DNA of 31,689 bases from JBLNBU01 sp050260215 (GCA_050260215.1 JBLNBU010000233.1:1-31689), one strand, 5' to 3'; numbered from the stretch's first letter, positions 23,871 to 31,403 are shown. The notes: generated from the letters alone by a model not told the origin. Numbers and translations: made by a program.

Positions 23871-23872
23871 GA

Positions 23873-25765
23873 TCAGCCCGCCAGGGCCTCGGCCAGCACG
23901 GCGCGCAGGCGGCCGGGGTCGATGGGCTTGCGCAGCACCGGCAGGCCCAGGCTGGCCGAACCCGCCGGCAGTTCGGTGTCGCCGGTGAAGACGAACACCG
24001 GGGCCGTGGTGCCGGTGTGGCTGCGGATCGCCTCGATGGCCGCCACCCCCGAGCCGTCGCCGCGCAGGTGCAGGTCGACCAGGAGCACGTCCGGGCGCAG
24101 GCCCCGGGCGTCCAGTTCGGCCAGCACCGCTTCGGCGCTGTCGGCGATGACGGGGCGCGCGCCCCACTGGTCCAGTTGCAGCGCCAGGGCGTCGCGGATG
24201 TCGGGGTCGTCGTCGACCACCACCACCACCGCGCCGTCGACGTCGTTGCCCGCCGCATGGTCGTCATCGGCGGGCTCGGCCAGCTCCTCGGCCAGCGGCA
24301 GCTCGACCGAAAAGGCCGATCCCTTGCCGTCGACGGAGTGGACGTCGATGCGGTGCCCCAGCAGCCGGGCCAGGCGGACGACGATGGACAGGCCCAGCCC
24401 CATGCCGCCGCCGCGCCCCCCCGAAGCGGCGTGCTCGCCGCGGCGGAACTCCTTGAAGATTTCCATGCGCTGGTCCTCGGGGATGCCGGGGCCGGTATCG
24501 CACACCACCACGCGGACGTTGCCGGCGTGGCGGCGGCAGCCGACCAGGATGCGCCCCTGGCGGGTATAGCGGATGGCATTGGACAGGAAGTTGCCGACGA
24601 TGCGCTGGACCAGGCGCGGGTCGCTGCGCACCGCCAGGCTGGTGGGGACCACCCGCAGGTCCAGCCCGGCGGCGCGGGCCTGGGGGCCATAGCTGGCCTC
24701 GACCGTCTCGAACACGTCGCCGACCAGGAATACCTGCGGCTCGGCCTTCATCACGCCGGCATCCAGGCGCGACATGTCGAGCAAGGAATCGAACATCTCC
24801 TCCATGCCGCGCAGCGACACGTTCAGGGATTGGACGATGGCGCGGCCCTGGGCGGTGGACACGTGGTTCTCCAGCGCCGAGGCGAACAGGGCCATGGCCT
24901 GCAGCGGCTGGCGCAGGTCGTGGCTGGCGGCGGCCAGGAAGCGCATGCGGGCGCGGATGGTGCTCTCGGCTTGCTCGTTGGCCCGTGTCAGCGCGGCCTC
25001 GCGCCGCTTCAGTTCGGTGACGTCCTGGAAGATCACCAGTTCGCGGGTCTCGCCGCGCACGGTGAAGCGGCGCCCCGAGGCCAGCACCCAGATGGGGGCG
25101 CCGTCCTCGCGCCGCGACCGCAGTTCCCAGCGCTCGACGGCGCCGTCGCGGTCGAGCGCCTCGCAGAAGTGCAGGAACCCCTCGTCGCCGGCGAATTCCC
25201 TGGTCGACCGGCCGGTCAGCGTCCCCGGCGCCACGCCCCACGCTTGGTGGGCCAGGGCGTTGGCCTGGATGATGATGCCATTGTCGCGCAGGCGCAGCAT
25301 CGGCAGGGGCAGTGCCTCGGTGATGGCGCGCAGGCGCTCCTCGCTTTCGCGGGTGGCGTCCTCGGCCAGGCGGCGCTCGGTCATGTCGGTGATGGAGCCG
25401 ACGAACTGCACCAGCTGGCCGGTGTCGTCGACCACCGGGCGGATGTCCAGGCGTACCCAGAACGGCTGGCCGTTCTTGCGGTAGTTCAGCAGCTCGACGC
25501 TGGCCGGGCGCGCCTCGGCCAGGGCGGCGTCGATCTCGTCGAGAGAGGTGGCCGCGGTGGCGCGCCCGCGCAGCATGTGCAGGCTGCGGCCCAGTACGTC
25601 GGCGGCCTCGTAGCCGGTGATGCGGGTGAACTCGGGGTTGATCCAGACGACCGGATTGCCGGGTCGACGCGCGTCGGTCACCGCCAGTCCGATGGGCGCC
25701 TCGGCCACCGCGTGGGCGAGGTCCTCCTTGGAAATGCCGTCGGGGTCGACCATCCGGTTTCGCAT
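23873..25765 (-). CDS. Hybrid sensor histidine kinase with two PAS domains and a receiver
   Basis: 630 residues, no membrane segments, so cytosolic. Order: PAS-A (about 15-125), PAS-B (about 130-250), HisKA with His282 in AASHDLRQP, ATPase domain with NFLSNAIRYTR, DTGPGIPED and GMGLGLSIV (about 380-495), and a C-terminal receiver with VVDDDPDIR and phosphoacceptor Asp564 in LLVDLHLRG. PAS-A is LOV-derived: it keeps NYRKNGQPFW, but the flavin-binding GRNCRFLQG is GRSLHMLRG, so the photoactive cysteine is lost. The start is uncertain: ATGs at 25765 and 25753 both fit, and one at 25840 is in frame. No output regulator is adjacent. Confidence 0.88.
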   Translation of the reverse strand: MRNRMVDPDGISKEDLAHAVAEAPIGLAVTDARRPGNPVVWINPEFTRITGYEAADVLGRSLHMLRGRATAATSLDEIDAALAEARPASVELLNYRKNGQPFWVRLDIRPVVDDTGQLVQFVGSITDMTERRLAEDATRESEERLRAITEALPLPMLRLRDNGIIIQANALAHQAWGVAPGTLTGRSTREFAGDEGFLHFCEALDRDGAVERWELRSRREDGAPIWVLASGRRFTVRGETRELVIFQDVTELKRREAALTRANEQAESTIRARMRFLAAASHDLRQPLQAMALFASALENHVSTAQGRAIVQSLNVSLRGMEEMFDSLLDMSRLDAGVMKAEPQVFLVGDVFETVEASYGPQARAAGLDLRVVPTSLAVRSDPRLVQRIVGNFLSNAIRYTRQGRILVGCRRHAGNVRVVVCDTGPGIPEDQRMEIFKEFRRGEHAASGGRGGGMGLGLSIVVRLARLLGHRIDVHSVDGKGSAFSVELPLAEELAEPADDDHAAGNDVDGAVVVVVDDDPDIRDALALQLDQWGARPVIADSAEAVLAELDARGLRPDVLLVDLHLRGDGSGVAAIEAIRSHTGTTAPVFVFTGDTELPAGSASLGLPVLRKPIDPGRLRAVLAEALAG

Positions 25766-26135
25766 CCCGTAAAGCGGCCGTATCGACACCATAGGACGGT
25801 GCCGGCGGCAAGTGTTCGACGAATTCGGCTGAGCGGGCAAGTGTCATGATGGCGGAGGTGCGCAACCATAAGTGACGGAGCTTTAGGCAGAGGATTTGAT
25901 AATAAGCGATGATGAATATCCGGTCAGGCATAAGAAAATGAATTTTCCTCGTTCGTCTGAATGGACTAATCCAGGCGTTTCGCTATTTGCGCATTGGGTG
26001 TGCCACTCGATGCGCGTCTTTCAATTGACACGCCAAGCATATAGATTTCGACCGTATTTCCATCTGGATGGATATGGCGGAAGTACTGGTTATGGTGCGC
26101 CCGCACGGTACGAGAAAACGGCCAGGAGGGGCGAT
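25766..26135. other. AT-rich gene-free stretch upstream of the small-protein/LuxR pair
   Basis: 370 bases without a convincing gene. From about 25861 to 26000 GC falls to roughly 43%, against about two thirds in the flanking genes. An open plus-strand frame from 25896 crosses it, but its composition is unlike coding sequence here and it has no ribosome binding site. A TTGACA at 26025-26030 has no -10 box at the right distance. The stretch probably holds the promoters of the divergent kinase and small-protein genes; no site could be fixed. Confidence 0.5.
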
Positions 26136-26417
26136 ATGCTGCGAAACAAACAGCAGTCCAGGAAAGACGGCCTGAGGTTCGACGGGTTGGCAGAGGGCAT
26201 CGCCGTTCCGCCGCCCGCGATCTCGGGGGCCGCTGCGTTCGGCAGCGACGATCTCCGCATTCCGGTGCTGGTCGAGCTGATCGACAGCCTCGATCTGGTT
26301 TCCTTCATCCGCGATCCCGGCTACCGGCGCCAGCTCAACGAGGTTCTCGACGCCTTGTCCGACGAGGAATTCGACCGTTTCGAATGCCTCTACACCCGCC
26401 GATTCACCGTCAACTGA
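26136..26417 (+). CDS. Small hypothetical protein (93 aa) upstream of a LuxR regulator
   Basis: 93 residues from ATG 26136, which has AGGAGGGG directly upstream; the longer open frame from 25896 lacks this. The N-terminus is basic (MLRNKQQSRKDGLRF). The C-terminal half is helical and acidic, with LRIPVLVELIDSLDLVSFI and LNEVLDALSDEEFDRFECLY. No family is recognised and no signal peptide is present. The LuxR gene begins 11 bases after its stop, so the two are probably one operon; a regulatory or partner role is only a guess from position. Confidence 0.6.
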   Translation: MLRNKQQSRKDGLRFDGLAEGIAVPPPAISGAAAFGSDDLRIPVLVELIDSLDLVSFIRDPGYRRQLNEVLDALSDEEFDRFECLYTRRFTVN

Positions 26418-26428
26418 AGGGGCGCGCC

Positions 26429-27148
26429 ATGACCGAGGCGACCATACACGAGGCGCCGGCGCACCAGGTGCCGGTGGCTCTCGCCGTCGAGGACACCCAC
26501 ATGGTCAGCGAGATCGTCGGCCGCTTCGAGCCGGCCGAGCGCAGCGAGGTTCGCGTCCTCGACGACCCGCGCACCCTGGTCGACCACCCCGGCGAGGCCC
26601 CGGGCGAGGTGACCATCATCTCGTACCCGGTCATGAAGCAGCTGGCCAAGTACCACCTGGACGAACTGGCCGAGTTCTGCCGGGCCAACAAGGTGGTGCT
26701 GCTGATCCGCAGCCCCGAGTTCCTGGACTCCATCGGCTTCCTCGAATTCGTCGACGGGGTGATCTTCGCCGACGCCACCATGGAGCGGGTGCGCGACATC
26801 CTGCTCCTGTCCAAGTCGGGCTATTCCATCCTGCCCTCGGCGGCGGTGATGGACATCGTCACCGACCGGCTGCGCTGCGACACCCTGCAGAAGCTGTCCT
26901 TCATCGAGCTGTCCATCCTGGACCAGGTGCGGCTGGCCAAGACCAACCGCGCCATCGCCCGCTCGCTGGGCCTGACCGAGGCCAACGTCAAGACCAAGGT
27001 GCGCGCCATCCTGAAGGCGCTGAAGTTCCAGAACCGCACCGAGGCGGCCGTGTTCGCCGCCCGCCAGAACGAGCTGATCCGCCAGACCCTGGCGCGCCGG
27101 GGCCGGGAAAAGGTGGTGGAGCCGCAGGACAAGGGAGTACCCCACTGA
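26429..27148 (+). CDS. LuxR-family transcriptional regulator with degenerate N-terminal domain
   Basis: 239 residues. The C-terminal helix-turn-helix (about 165-225) contains TNRAIARSLGLTEANVKTKV and LKALKFQNRTEAAVFA, the NarL/LuxR DNA-binding pattern. The N-terminal 150 residues have the alternating strand-helix look of a receiver (VALAVED, VTIISYPV, VVLLIRS, GVIFAD), but no aspartate sits where a phosphoacceptor should be. It is therefore unlikely to be switched by phosphorylation. AAGGGG precedes the ATG at 26429. It resembles in layout the other LuxR-type gene at 27728-28444. Confidence 0.8.
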   Translation: MTEATIHEAPAHQVPVALAVEDTHMVSEIVGRFEPAERSEVRVLDDPRTLVDHPGEAPGEVTIISYPVMKQLAKYHLDELAEFCRANKVVLLIRSPEFLDSIGFLEFVDGVIFADATMERVRDILLLSKSGYSILPSAAVMDIVTDRLRCDTLQKLSFIELSILDQVRLAKTNRAIARSLGLTEANVKTKVRAILKALKFQNRTEAAVFAARQNELIRQTLARRGREKVVEPQDKGVPH

Positions 27149-27213
27149 CCGCACCCCGGGCGGGCGCCCAGATCAGCGGGCAATCGTCCAACGGCCATGG
27201 GGTAGTCAAGTCC

Positions 27214-27678
27214 ATGCACACGACATCGGTGCTCGCGGGGGTGGCGGCGTTGGCCGCCACCCTCGTCCCTACGCTGGCCTCGGCACAGTGGAACGACCAG
27301 CCGTGGAACTTTCCCGGCGGCGTCGGCATGAGCATGGCGGCCCGCCAGGCCATCTTGCAGCAGCACATCGACGGCATCCGCCCCGACAACTTGTACCGGG
27401 GTCCCGACGGCCAGCTGCTGACGGTGGTCCGCAAGGGCGACCAGGCCTTTCTGACCGAACCCCAGCCCTACTACGTCGTCGGCGCGCCGACCTCGGGCCA
27501 GGCCTATGTGCAGGCCGGCTTCGGCGGCGTGTCGCTGGGGCTGGGCACCAGCGCCATGGCCTGGCCGCTGATGCTGGAAGGCGCCCGGGTGGCGGTGGCC
27601 CCCTATGGCCCGCGGCTGTCCTCGTCCCCGGTCGACGCGTGGACGCGCCAGCTCGACGGGCTGGGTGCGGTGGAATAG
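27214..27678 (+). CDS. Secreted protein of unknown function (154 aa)
   Basis: 154 residues. A clear signal peptide, MHTTSVLAGVAALAATLVP with cleavage near ASA-QW, exports it to the periplasm. The mature part has Trp- and Gly-rich start (WNDQPWNFPGG), a short polar middle with NLYRGPDGQLLTVVRKGDQ, and a glycine-rich C-terminal region (YVQAGFGGVSLGLGTSAM). No cysteine and no known domain was recognised. It lies between two LuxR-family genes and ends in a strong bidirectional hairpin. The ATG at 27214 is used; no clear ribosome binding site is seen. Confidence 0.65.
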   Translation: MHTTSVLAGVAALAATLVPTLASAQWNDQPWNFPGGVGMSMAARQAILQQHIDGIRPDNLYRGPDGQLLTVVRKGDQAFLTEPQPYYVVGAPTSGQAYVQAGFGGVSLGLGTSAMAWPLMLEGARVAVAPYGPRLSSSPVDAWTRQLDGLGAVE

Positions 27679-27684
27679 GCGGGC

Positions 27685-27713
27685 GGCTCCCCCGTCACAC
27701 GCACGGGGGAGCC
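27685..27713. terminator. Strong hairpin between convergent genes, likely bidirectional terminator
   Basis: GGCTCCCCCGT and ACGGGGGAGCC form a perfect 11-bp stem with loop CACACGC. It fills the 49-base gap between the secreted-protein gene and the convergent LuxR-type gene. No long T-run follows on either side, so termination may be of the T-poor type. Confidence 0.7.
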
Positions 27714-27727
27714 GAGCCTCTTCGCTC

Positions 27728-28444
27728 CTAAATGCCCTGGCCGGCTTCGACCGCCGGCGAGGCCCCGTGGCCGCGGCGGCTGGGAATGGGGGCGTTGTCG
27801 CTGGACAGGCCGTTGTTGAGCGCCCAGATGGCCGCCTGGGTGCGGTTGGCGGCGTTGATCTTCTTCAGCACGCCCTTCAGGTGCACCTTCACCGTGGCTT
27901 CGGTGATGTTGAGCTTCTTGGCGATGACCTTGTTGGGGTGCCCGTTCAGCAGGCAGCGCAGGATCTGGATCTCACGCTCGGACAGCCCCTCCAGGTCGGG
28001 CGAGGCCGCCGCCGGCCGCTGGGCGTCGACCTGGCCCGAGATCAGCATGGCCGCCAGCCGGGTGGGGAACACCTTTTCCCCGAGCAGCACCAGCTTGAGC
28101 GACTGCTTGAGCGCGTCGGGCGAGATGTTCTTGAGCAGATAGGCGTCGGCGCCGGCCTCGAAACAGCGGGCCAGGTTGTGGATGTTGCGCGTGCTGGCCG
28201 CCAGCACCACCAGCTTGAGCTCGGAATACTTCTCCCGCATCTGCTGGAGCACCCCGATATCGTCGGCACCGGCGTCGAATTCGACCAGCGCGATCTTGGG
28301 GCGCAGTCCCGCCTCCAGTTTCGCCATGCCTTCGCTCATGCTGTCGGCCTCGTCGGAAATGGTGAAGGCCGAGCCGTCGAGGAGCTTCTTCAGTCCTTCC
28401 CGGAACAGCTTGTTCGCGTCGATGAGAAGCATTTCCACATTCAT
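27728..28444 (-). CDS. NarL/LuxR-type response regulator with Glu at the phosphoacceptor site
   Basis: 238 residues. The receiver (about 1-120) reads MLLIDANKLFREGLKKLL, then KIALVEFDAG, and LVVLAAST and AYLLKNIS, so the conserved Thr/Ser and Lys positions are kept. The phosphoacceptor Asp is Glu55 and one of the two acidic residues of the N-terminal pair is Ala. The C-terminal HTH has LSEREIQILRCLLNGHPNKV and ITEATVKVHLKGVLKKI, a standard NarL-type DNA-binding domain. The substitution suggests phosphorylation-independent, perhaps constantly active, behaviour. The ATG at 28444 is chosen for GGGGAA upstream; the frame extends to 28540 without family likeness. Confidence 0.85.
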   Translation of the reverse strand: MNVEMLLIDANKLFREGLKKLLDGSAFTISDEADSMSEGMAKLEAGLRPKIALVEFDAGADDIGVLQQMREKYSELKLVVLAASTRNIHNLARCFEAGADAYLLKNISPDALKQSLKLVLLGEKVFPTRLAAMLISGQVDAQRPAAASPDLEGLSEREIQILRCLLNGHPNKVIAKKLNITEATVKVHLKGVLKKINAANRTQAAIWALNNGLSSDNAPIPSRRGHGASPAVEAGQGI

Positions 28445-28782
28445 GTGAAGTTCCCCGTGCATTGGAAGGCCAGCCTTCGGGGTGCCCGCCTTTATCCATG
28501 CGAGCCTCGCCGTTGGCGGTGCTGCTCCCGCGTGTTTCATCTTCTGACGCTGTTTTTATCCGACGGGGCGCCGCCATCCCACCTTCTGTAGGAGGTAGCG
28601 GCGTGTTCATAATCGGTATTGCGCGCCCCATCGCCCGCGCCGTTCGCTACCGAGTTCGTATAAGCGCCACTCTTTCGCGCCCGGACAGGCGGGCGTCAGG
28701 CTGCGATCGGACGGGTGTTACCACCGGCCCGGCGTCATCGCTTCACGACTGGGAGGATCCGCGGCAATCCGCGGGAGGGGAA
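28445..28782. other. Gene-free stretch between the response regulator and tRNA-His
   Basis: 338 bases with no gene supported on either strand. The minus strand should carry the leader of the LuxR-type regulator. CCGCGG repeated as CCGCGG-CAAT-CCGCGG (28759-28774) could fold just past the tRNA 3' end, without a T-run. A plus-strand open frame across the region is low-complexity and was not accepted. Confidence 0.45.
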
Positions 28783-28860
28783 TGGGGCGAGTGAGGAGAT
28801 TCGAACTCCCGACATCCAGAACCACAATCTGGCGCTCTAACCAACTGAGCTACACCCGCC
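28783..28860 (-). tRNA. tRNA-His (anticodon GTG)
   Basis: Read on the minus strand, a full cloverleaf is seen. The acceptor stem is GCGGGTG with CACTCGC, preceded by an encoded G at -1 and followed by C73 and encoded CCA. The D-arm carries GCTC and GAGC, and the anticodon stem CCAGA/TCTGG encloses loop TTGTGGT with anticodon GTG. The T-arm is GGGAGTTCGAATCTCC. G-1 opposite C73 is the identity element read by HisRS. Confidence 0.96.
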
Positions 28861-28874
28861 ACAGGGAGGCGTGA

Positions 28875-28904
28875 TGTTTAGCCAAAACCGCGCGGGGCCG
28901 TCAA
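28875..28904 (-). promoter_or_regulatory. Possible promoter of tRNA-His
   Basis: TTGACG (28904-28899), an 18-base spacer and TAAACA (28880-28875) on the minus strand precede the tRNA by about 15 bases. The -35 box is good, the -10 box weak. Confidence 0.4.
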
Positions 28905-29082
28905 GGGGGAGTTGGCGGTGGCCGTCCGCCCACCCGTCGGCGCGGGGACGCGCCCCTCCACCCGCGTCGCTTCCGCCACCCGCGGCGGGTGAAGCGAGGT
29001 TGCCCGTACATGCCGTAAGGTCATCCTGCCCCGAAGGCCCCAAAAAGAGAGGGCCGTGGGAGAGAGCGGGAGGAAACAGGTC

Positions 29083-29976
29083 ATGTCGAAGCGCCACCCC
29101 ATCATCGCGGTCACCGGCTCGTCGGGTGCCGGACGCGGCTCGGTCCAGCAGGTGTTCGACAAGGTCCTGCGCCGCAACAACCTGACCGCCGCCTACGTCA
29201 ACGGCGACAGCTTCCACCGTTACGACCGCGCCGCCATGCGCCAGGCCACCATCGATGCGCTGCAGAACGGCGACCACACCTTCAGCCACTTCGGCCCCGC
29301 CGCCAACCTGTTCGAGGAGCTGGCGTCGCTGTACCGCAGCTACGCCGAGCACGGCAAGGGCCGCCGGCGCCACTACCTGCACACCGCCGAGGATGCCGCC
29401 CGCCTGGGCTTTCCCGAGCTGAAGCCGGGCGAGTTCACCCCGTGGGAGGACCTGCCCGAGAACACCGACATGCTGATCTACGAGGGCCTGCACGGCGTCG
29501 CCAGCGGTGATGGCTACGACCTCGGCAAGCTGGTCGACCTCAGGCTCGGCGTCGTGCCCATCATCAACCTGGAATGGGCGCGCAAGATGAGCCGCGACAC
29601 CCAGGAGCGCGGCTATTCGGAAGAGGCGGTGATCGACAGCATCCTGCGGCGCATGAACGACTACGTCCGCTACATCATTCCGCAGTTCAAGCACAGCGAC
29701 ATCAACTTCCAGCAGGTGCCGGTGATCGACACCTCGGCGCCGCTGACCCCGGCCGGCGACGTGCCCACCCTGGACGAAAGCGTCACCGTCATCCGCTTCC
29801 GCAAGCCCGAGGATTACGACGTCGACTTCCCGCAGCTGCTCAAGGACATCGAGCGCTCGTGGATGAGCCGGCGCAACACCCTGGTGGTGCCCGGCGGCAA
29901 GACCATGCTGGCCATGGAGCTGATCCTGACCCCCATCATCGCCCGCCTGATGGAGGACGCCCGCTACGCGGCGTAG
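29083..29976 (+). CDS. Phosphoribulokinase (class I), P-loop variant
   Basis: 297 residues, the class I length. The enzyme phosphorylates ribulose 5-phosphate to ribulose 1,5-bisphosphate for the Calvin cycle. Seen are IIAVTGSSGAG at the nucleotide loop, Asp42 in NGDSFHR (catalytic base), FSHFGPAAN, LIYEGLHG, GVVPIINLEWARKMSRD with the Lys-Arg-Asp catalytic group, and SWMSRRNTLVVPGGK. After GSSGAG the usual T-[TS]-T is R-G-S: residues 18 and 19 are Arg and Gly. No RuBisCO or other cbb gene lies near. GGGAGG precedes the ATG at 29083; its leader contains two hairpins. Family clear; activity uncertain because of the loop. Confidence 0.88.
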   Translation: MSKRHPIIAVTGSSGAGRGSVQQVFDKVLRRNNLTAAYVNGDSFHRYDRAAMRQATIDALQNGDHTFSHFGPAANLFEELASLYRSYAEHGKGRRRHYLHTAEDAARLGFPELKPGEFTPWEDLPENTDMLIYEGLHGVASGDGYDLGKLVDLRLGVVPIINLEWARKMSRDTQERGYSEEAVIDSILRRMNDYVRYIIPQFKHSDINFQQVPVIDTSAPLTPAGDVPTLDESVTVIRFRKPEDYDVDFPQLLKDIERSWMSRRNTLVVPGGKTMLAMELILTPIIARLMEDARYAA

Positions 29977-30012
29977 GAGGGGGCTTCTTCCCCCTCTCCC
30001 GGCGGGCGATGG

Positions 30013-31170
30013 CTATCCGAAATACCGCCCCAGCCGGGCCAGGGCCTCGTCGATGGCGGCTTCGGTCTTGGCGAAGCAGAAGCGGGCGAAGCGGGTGACG
30101 TCGCCGCCCTGGTAGAAGGCCGAGATGGGGATGGCGGTCACGCCGGCCTGTTCGGTGATGTGGCGGCAGAAGGCGGCGTCGTCGCCGTCGAAGCCCAGGC
30201 CGCCGAAATCGGCCGACAGGAAATAGCTGCCCGCCGTCGCCCCCACCTTGAAGCCGATGCGTTCCAGCCCCGACGCCAGGCGGTCGCGCCTGGCCGCCAG
30301 CATGTGGGCCAGGCCGGTGTAATAGGAGTCGTCCTTGCCCAGCCCCCAGGCCACCGCCGCCTGCAGGTTGGGCGGCGTGGTGAAGCACAGGTACTGGTGG
30401 GCCTTGGCCACCGGCGTCAGCAGCTGGGGCGCGGCGATCACCCAGCCCACCTTCCACCCGGTCAGCGAAAAGATCTTGCCGGCCGAGCCGATCTTCAGCG
30501 CGCGCCCGCGCATGCCGGGCAGGGTCATCAGCGGCAGGTGGCGGCGGCCGTCGAACACCAGGTGTTCGTAGACCTCGTCGCACACCGCATAGGCATCGAA
30601 GCGCCGGCACAGGTCGGCGACGAATTCCAGTTCGTCTTCGTCGAACACCTTGCCGGCCGGGTTCATGGGCGAGTTCAGCAAGATCAGCTTGGTGCGGTCC
30701 GAGAACGCCGCCGCCAGCGCCTCGCGCGGCAGCCGCCACTCGGGCGGCTCGACGCGCACCAGTCTGGGCGTGCCGCCGGCGCGGCGGATGATCGGCAGGT
30801 AGCTGTCGTAGAGCGGCTCGATCAGCACCACCTCGTCGCCGGGCTCGATCAGGCCGAACAGGCAGGCGGCCAGCGCTTCGGTGGCGCCCGAGGTCACCAT
30901 CACCTCGCCCATGGGGTCGAGATCCAGGCCGTAGAAGCGGCGGTCGTGGGCGGCGATGGCCTGGCGCAGGTCGGGAATGCCCATCATCGACGGGTACTGG
31001 TTGGGGCCGTTCACCGTCGCCTCGGCCGCCTTGGCGACCACGTCGGCGGGCTCGAGCCCCTCGGGGAAGCCCTGGCCCAGGTTGACGGCGCCGTGGGCCT
31101 GGGCCAGGCGCGACATGGTCTCGAAGATGGTGGTGCCGAAGGACGACAGGATGGAATTGGCGGGCTTCAC
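30013..31170 (-). CDS. Class I/II PLP-dependent aminotransferase
   Basis: 385 residues. Fold type I aminotransferase: NLGQGFPEG near the start, VTSGATEALAACLFGL, EPLYDSYLPIIRRAGG, NSPMNPAGKVF, CDEVYEHLVFDG, and the pyridoxal lysine Lys232 in SAGKIFSLTGWKVGW, with the C-terminal arginine FARFCF. It resembles the YbdL/kynurenine-aminotransferase group, which often uses methionine or aromatic amino acids; the substrate is not fixed. GTG 31170 fits family N-termini (ILSSFGTTIFETMS). An in-frame ATG at 31212 would add 14 residues. It diverges from glnB. Confidence 0.88.
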   Translation of the reverse strand: MKPANSILSSFGTTIFETMSRLAQAHGAVNLGQGFPEGLEPADVVAKAAEATVNGPNQYPSMMGIPDLRQAIAAHDRRFYGLDLDPMGEVMVTSGATEALAACLFGLIEPGDEVVLIEPLYDSYLPIIRRAGGTPRLVRVEPPEWRLPREALAAAFSDRTKLILLNSPMNPAGKVFDEDELEFVADLCRRFDAYAVCDEVYEHLVFDGRRHLPLMTLPGMRGRALKIGSAGKIFSLTGWKVGWVIAAPQLLTPVAKAHQYLCFTTPPNLQAAVAWGLGKDDSYYTGLAHMLAARRDRLASGLERIGFKVGATAGSYFLSADFGGLGFDGDDAAFCRHITEQAGVTAIPISAFYQGGDVTRFARFCFAKTEAAIDEALARLGRYFG

Positions 31171-31333
31171 GGGGCTCTCTCGCGGCTCGGTGCGGCCCCT
31201 CACCTTTATCATAGCCGGCCGCCCGTCCCAATGGGGCCGGCCGTTGCCCACGAATTAGGCGCAGATGCCTGAAAAAGCGGCAAAAAATGGCGGCAAATCG
31301 CCGCTGTTTCCGCTCTTTTCACGGTGGTCGAAC

Positions 31334-31349
31334 TGGCACGAGCCGTGCT
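31334..31349 (+). promoter_or_regulatory. Sigma-54 promoter of glnB
   Basis: TGGCAC-GAGCC-GTGCT has the -24 GG and -12 GC dinucleotides exactly ten bases apart, as sigma-54 (RpoN) requires. The likely start of transcription near 31360 is about 44 bases before the glnB ATG. A perfect palindrome GCGGC-AAATC-GCCGC at 31290-31304 lies some 30 bases upstream and may bind an activator, though it does not look like a standard NtrC site. Confidence 0.75.
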
Positions 31350-31403
31350 AAATGAGTCGCGCGCTCCATGCGGGGTCCACGCAACTCGAAAGACAGTGGT
31401 TCC

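Noticed and set aside
25390..25720. Photoactive LOV domain
   Set aside because: The adduct-forming cysteine and most flavin contacts are missing, so it is described as LOV-derived PAS only.
26025..26030. Perfect TTGACA as a -35 box
   Set aside because: No -10-like hexamer at 15-19 bases; TATAGA is only 9 bases away.
25896..26135. N-terminal extension of the 93-residue protein
   Set aside because: The extension is AT-rich and unlike neighbouring coding sequence, lacks a ribosome binding site, and a strong one precedes ATG 26136.
28462..28794. 110-codon plus-strand frame before tRNA-His
   Set aside because: Runs into the tRNA gene, has no ribosome binding site and no family resemblance.
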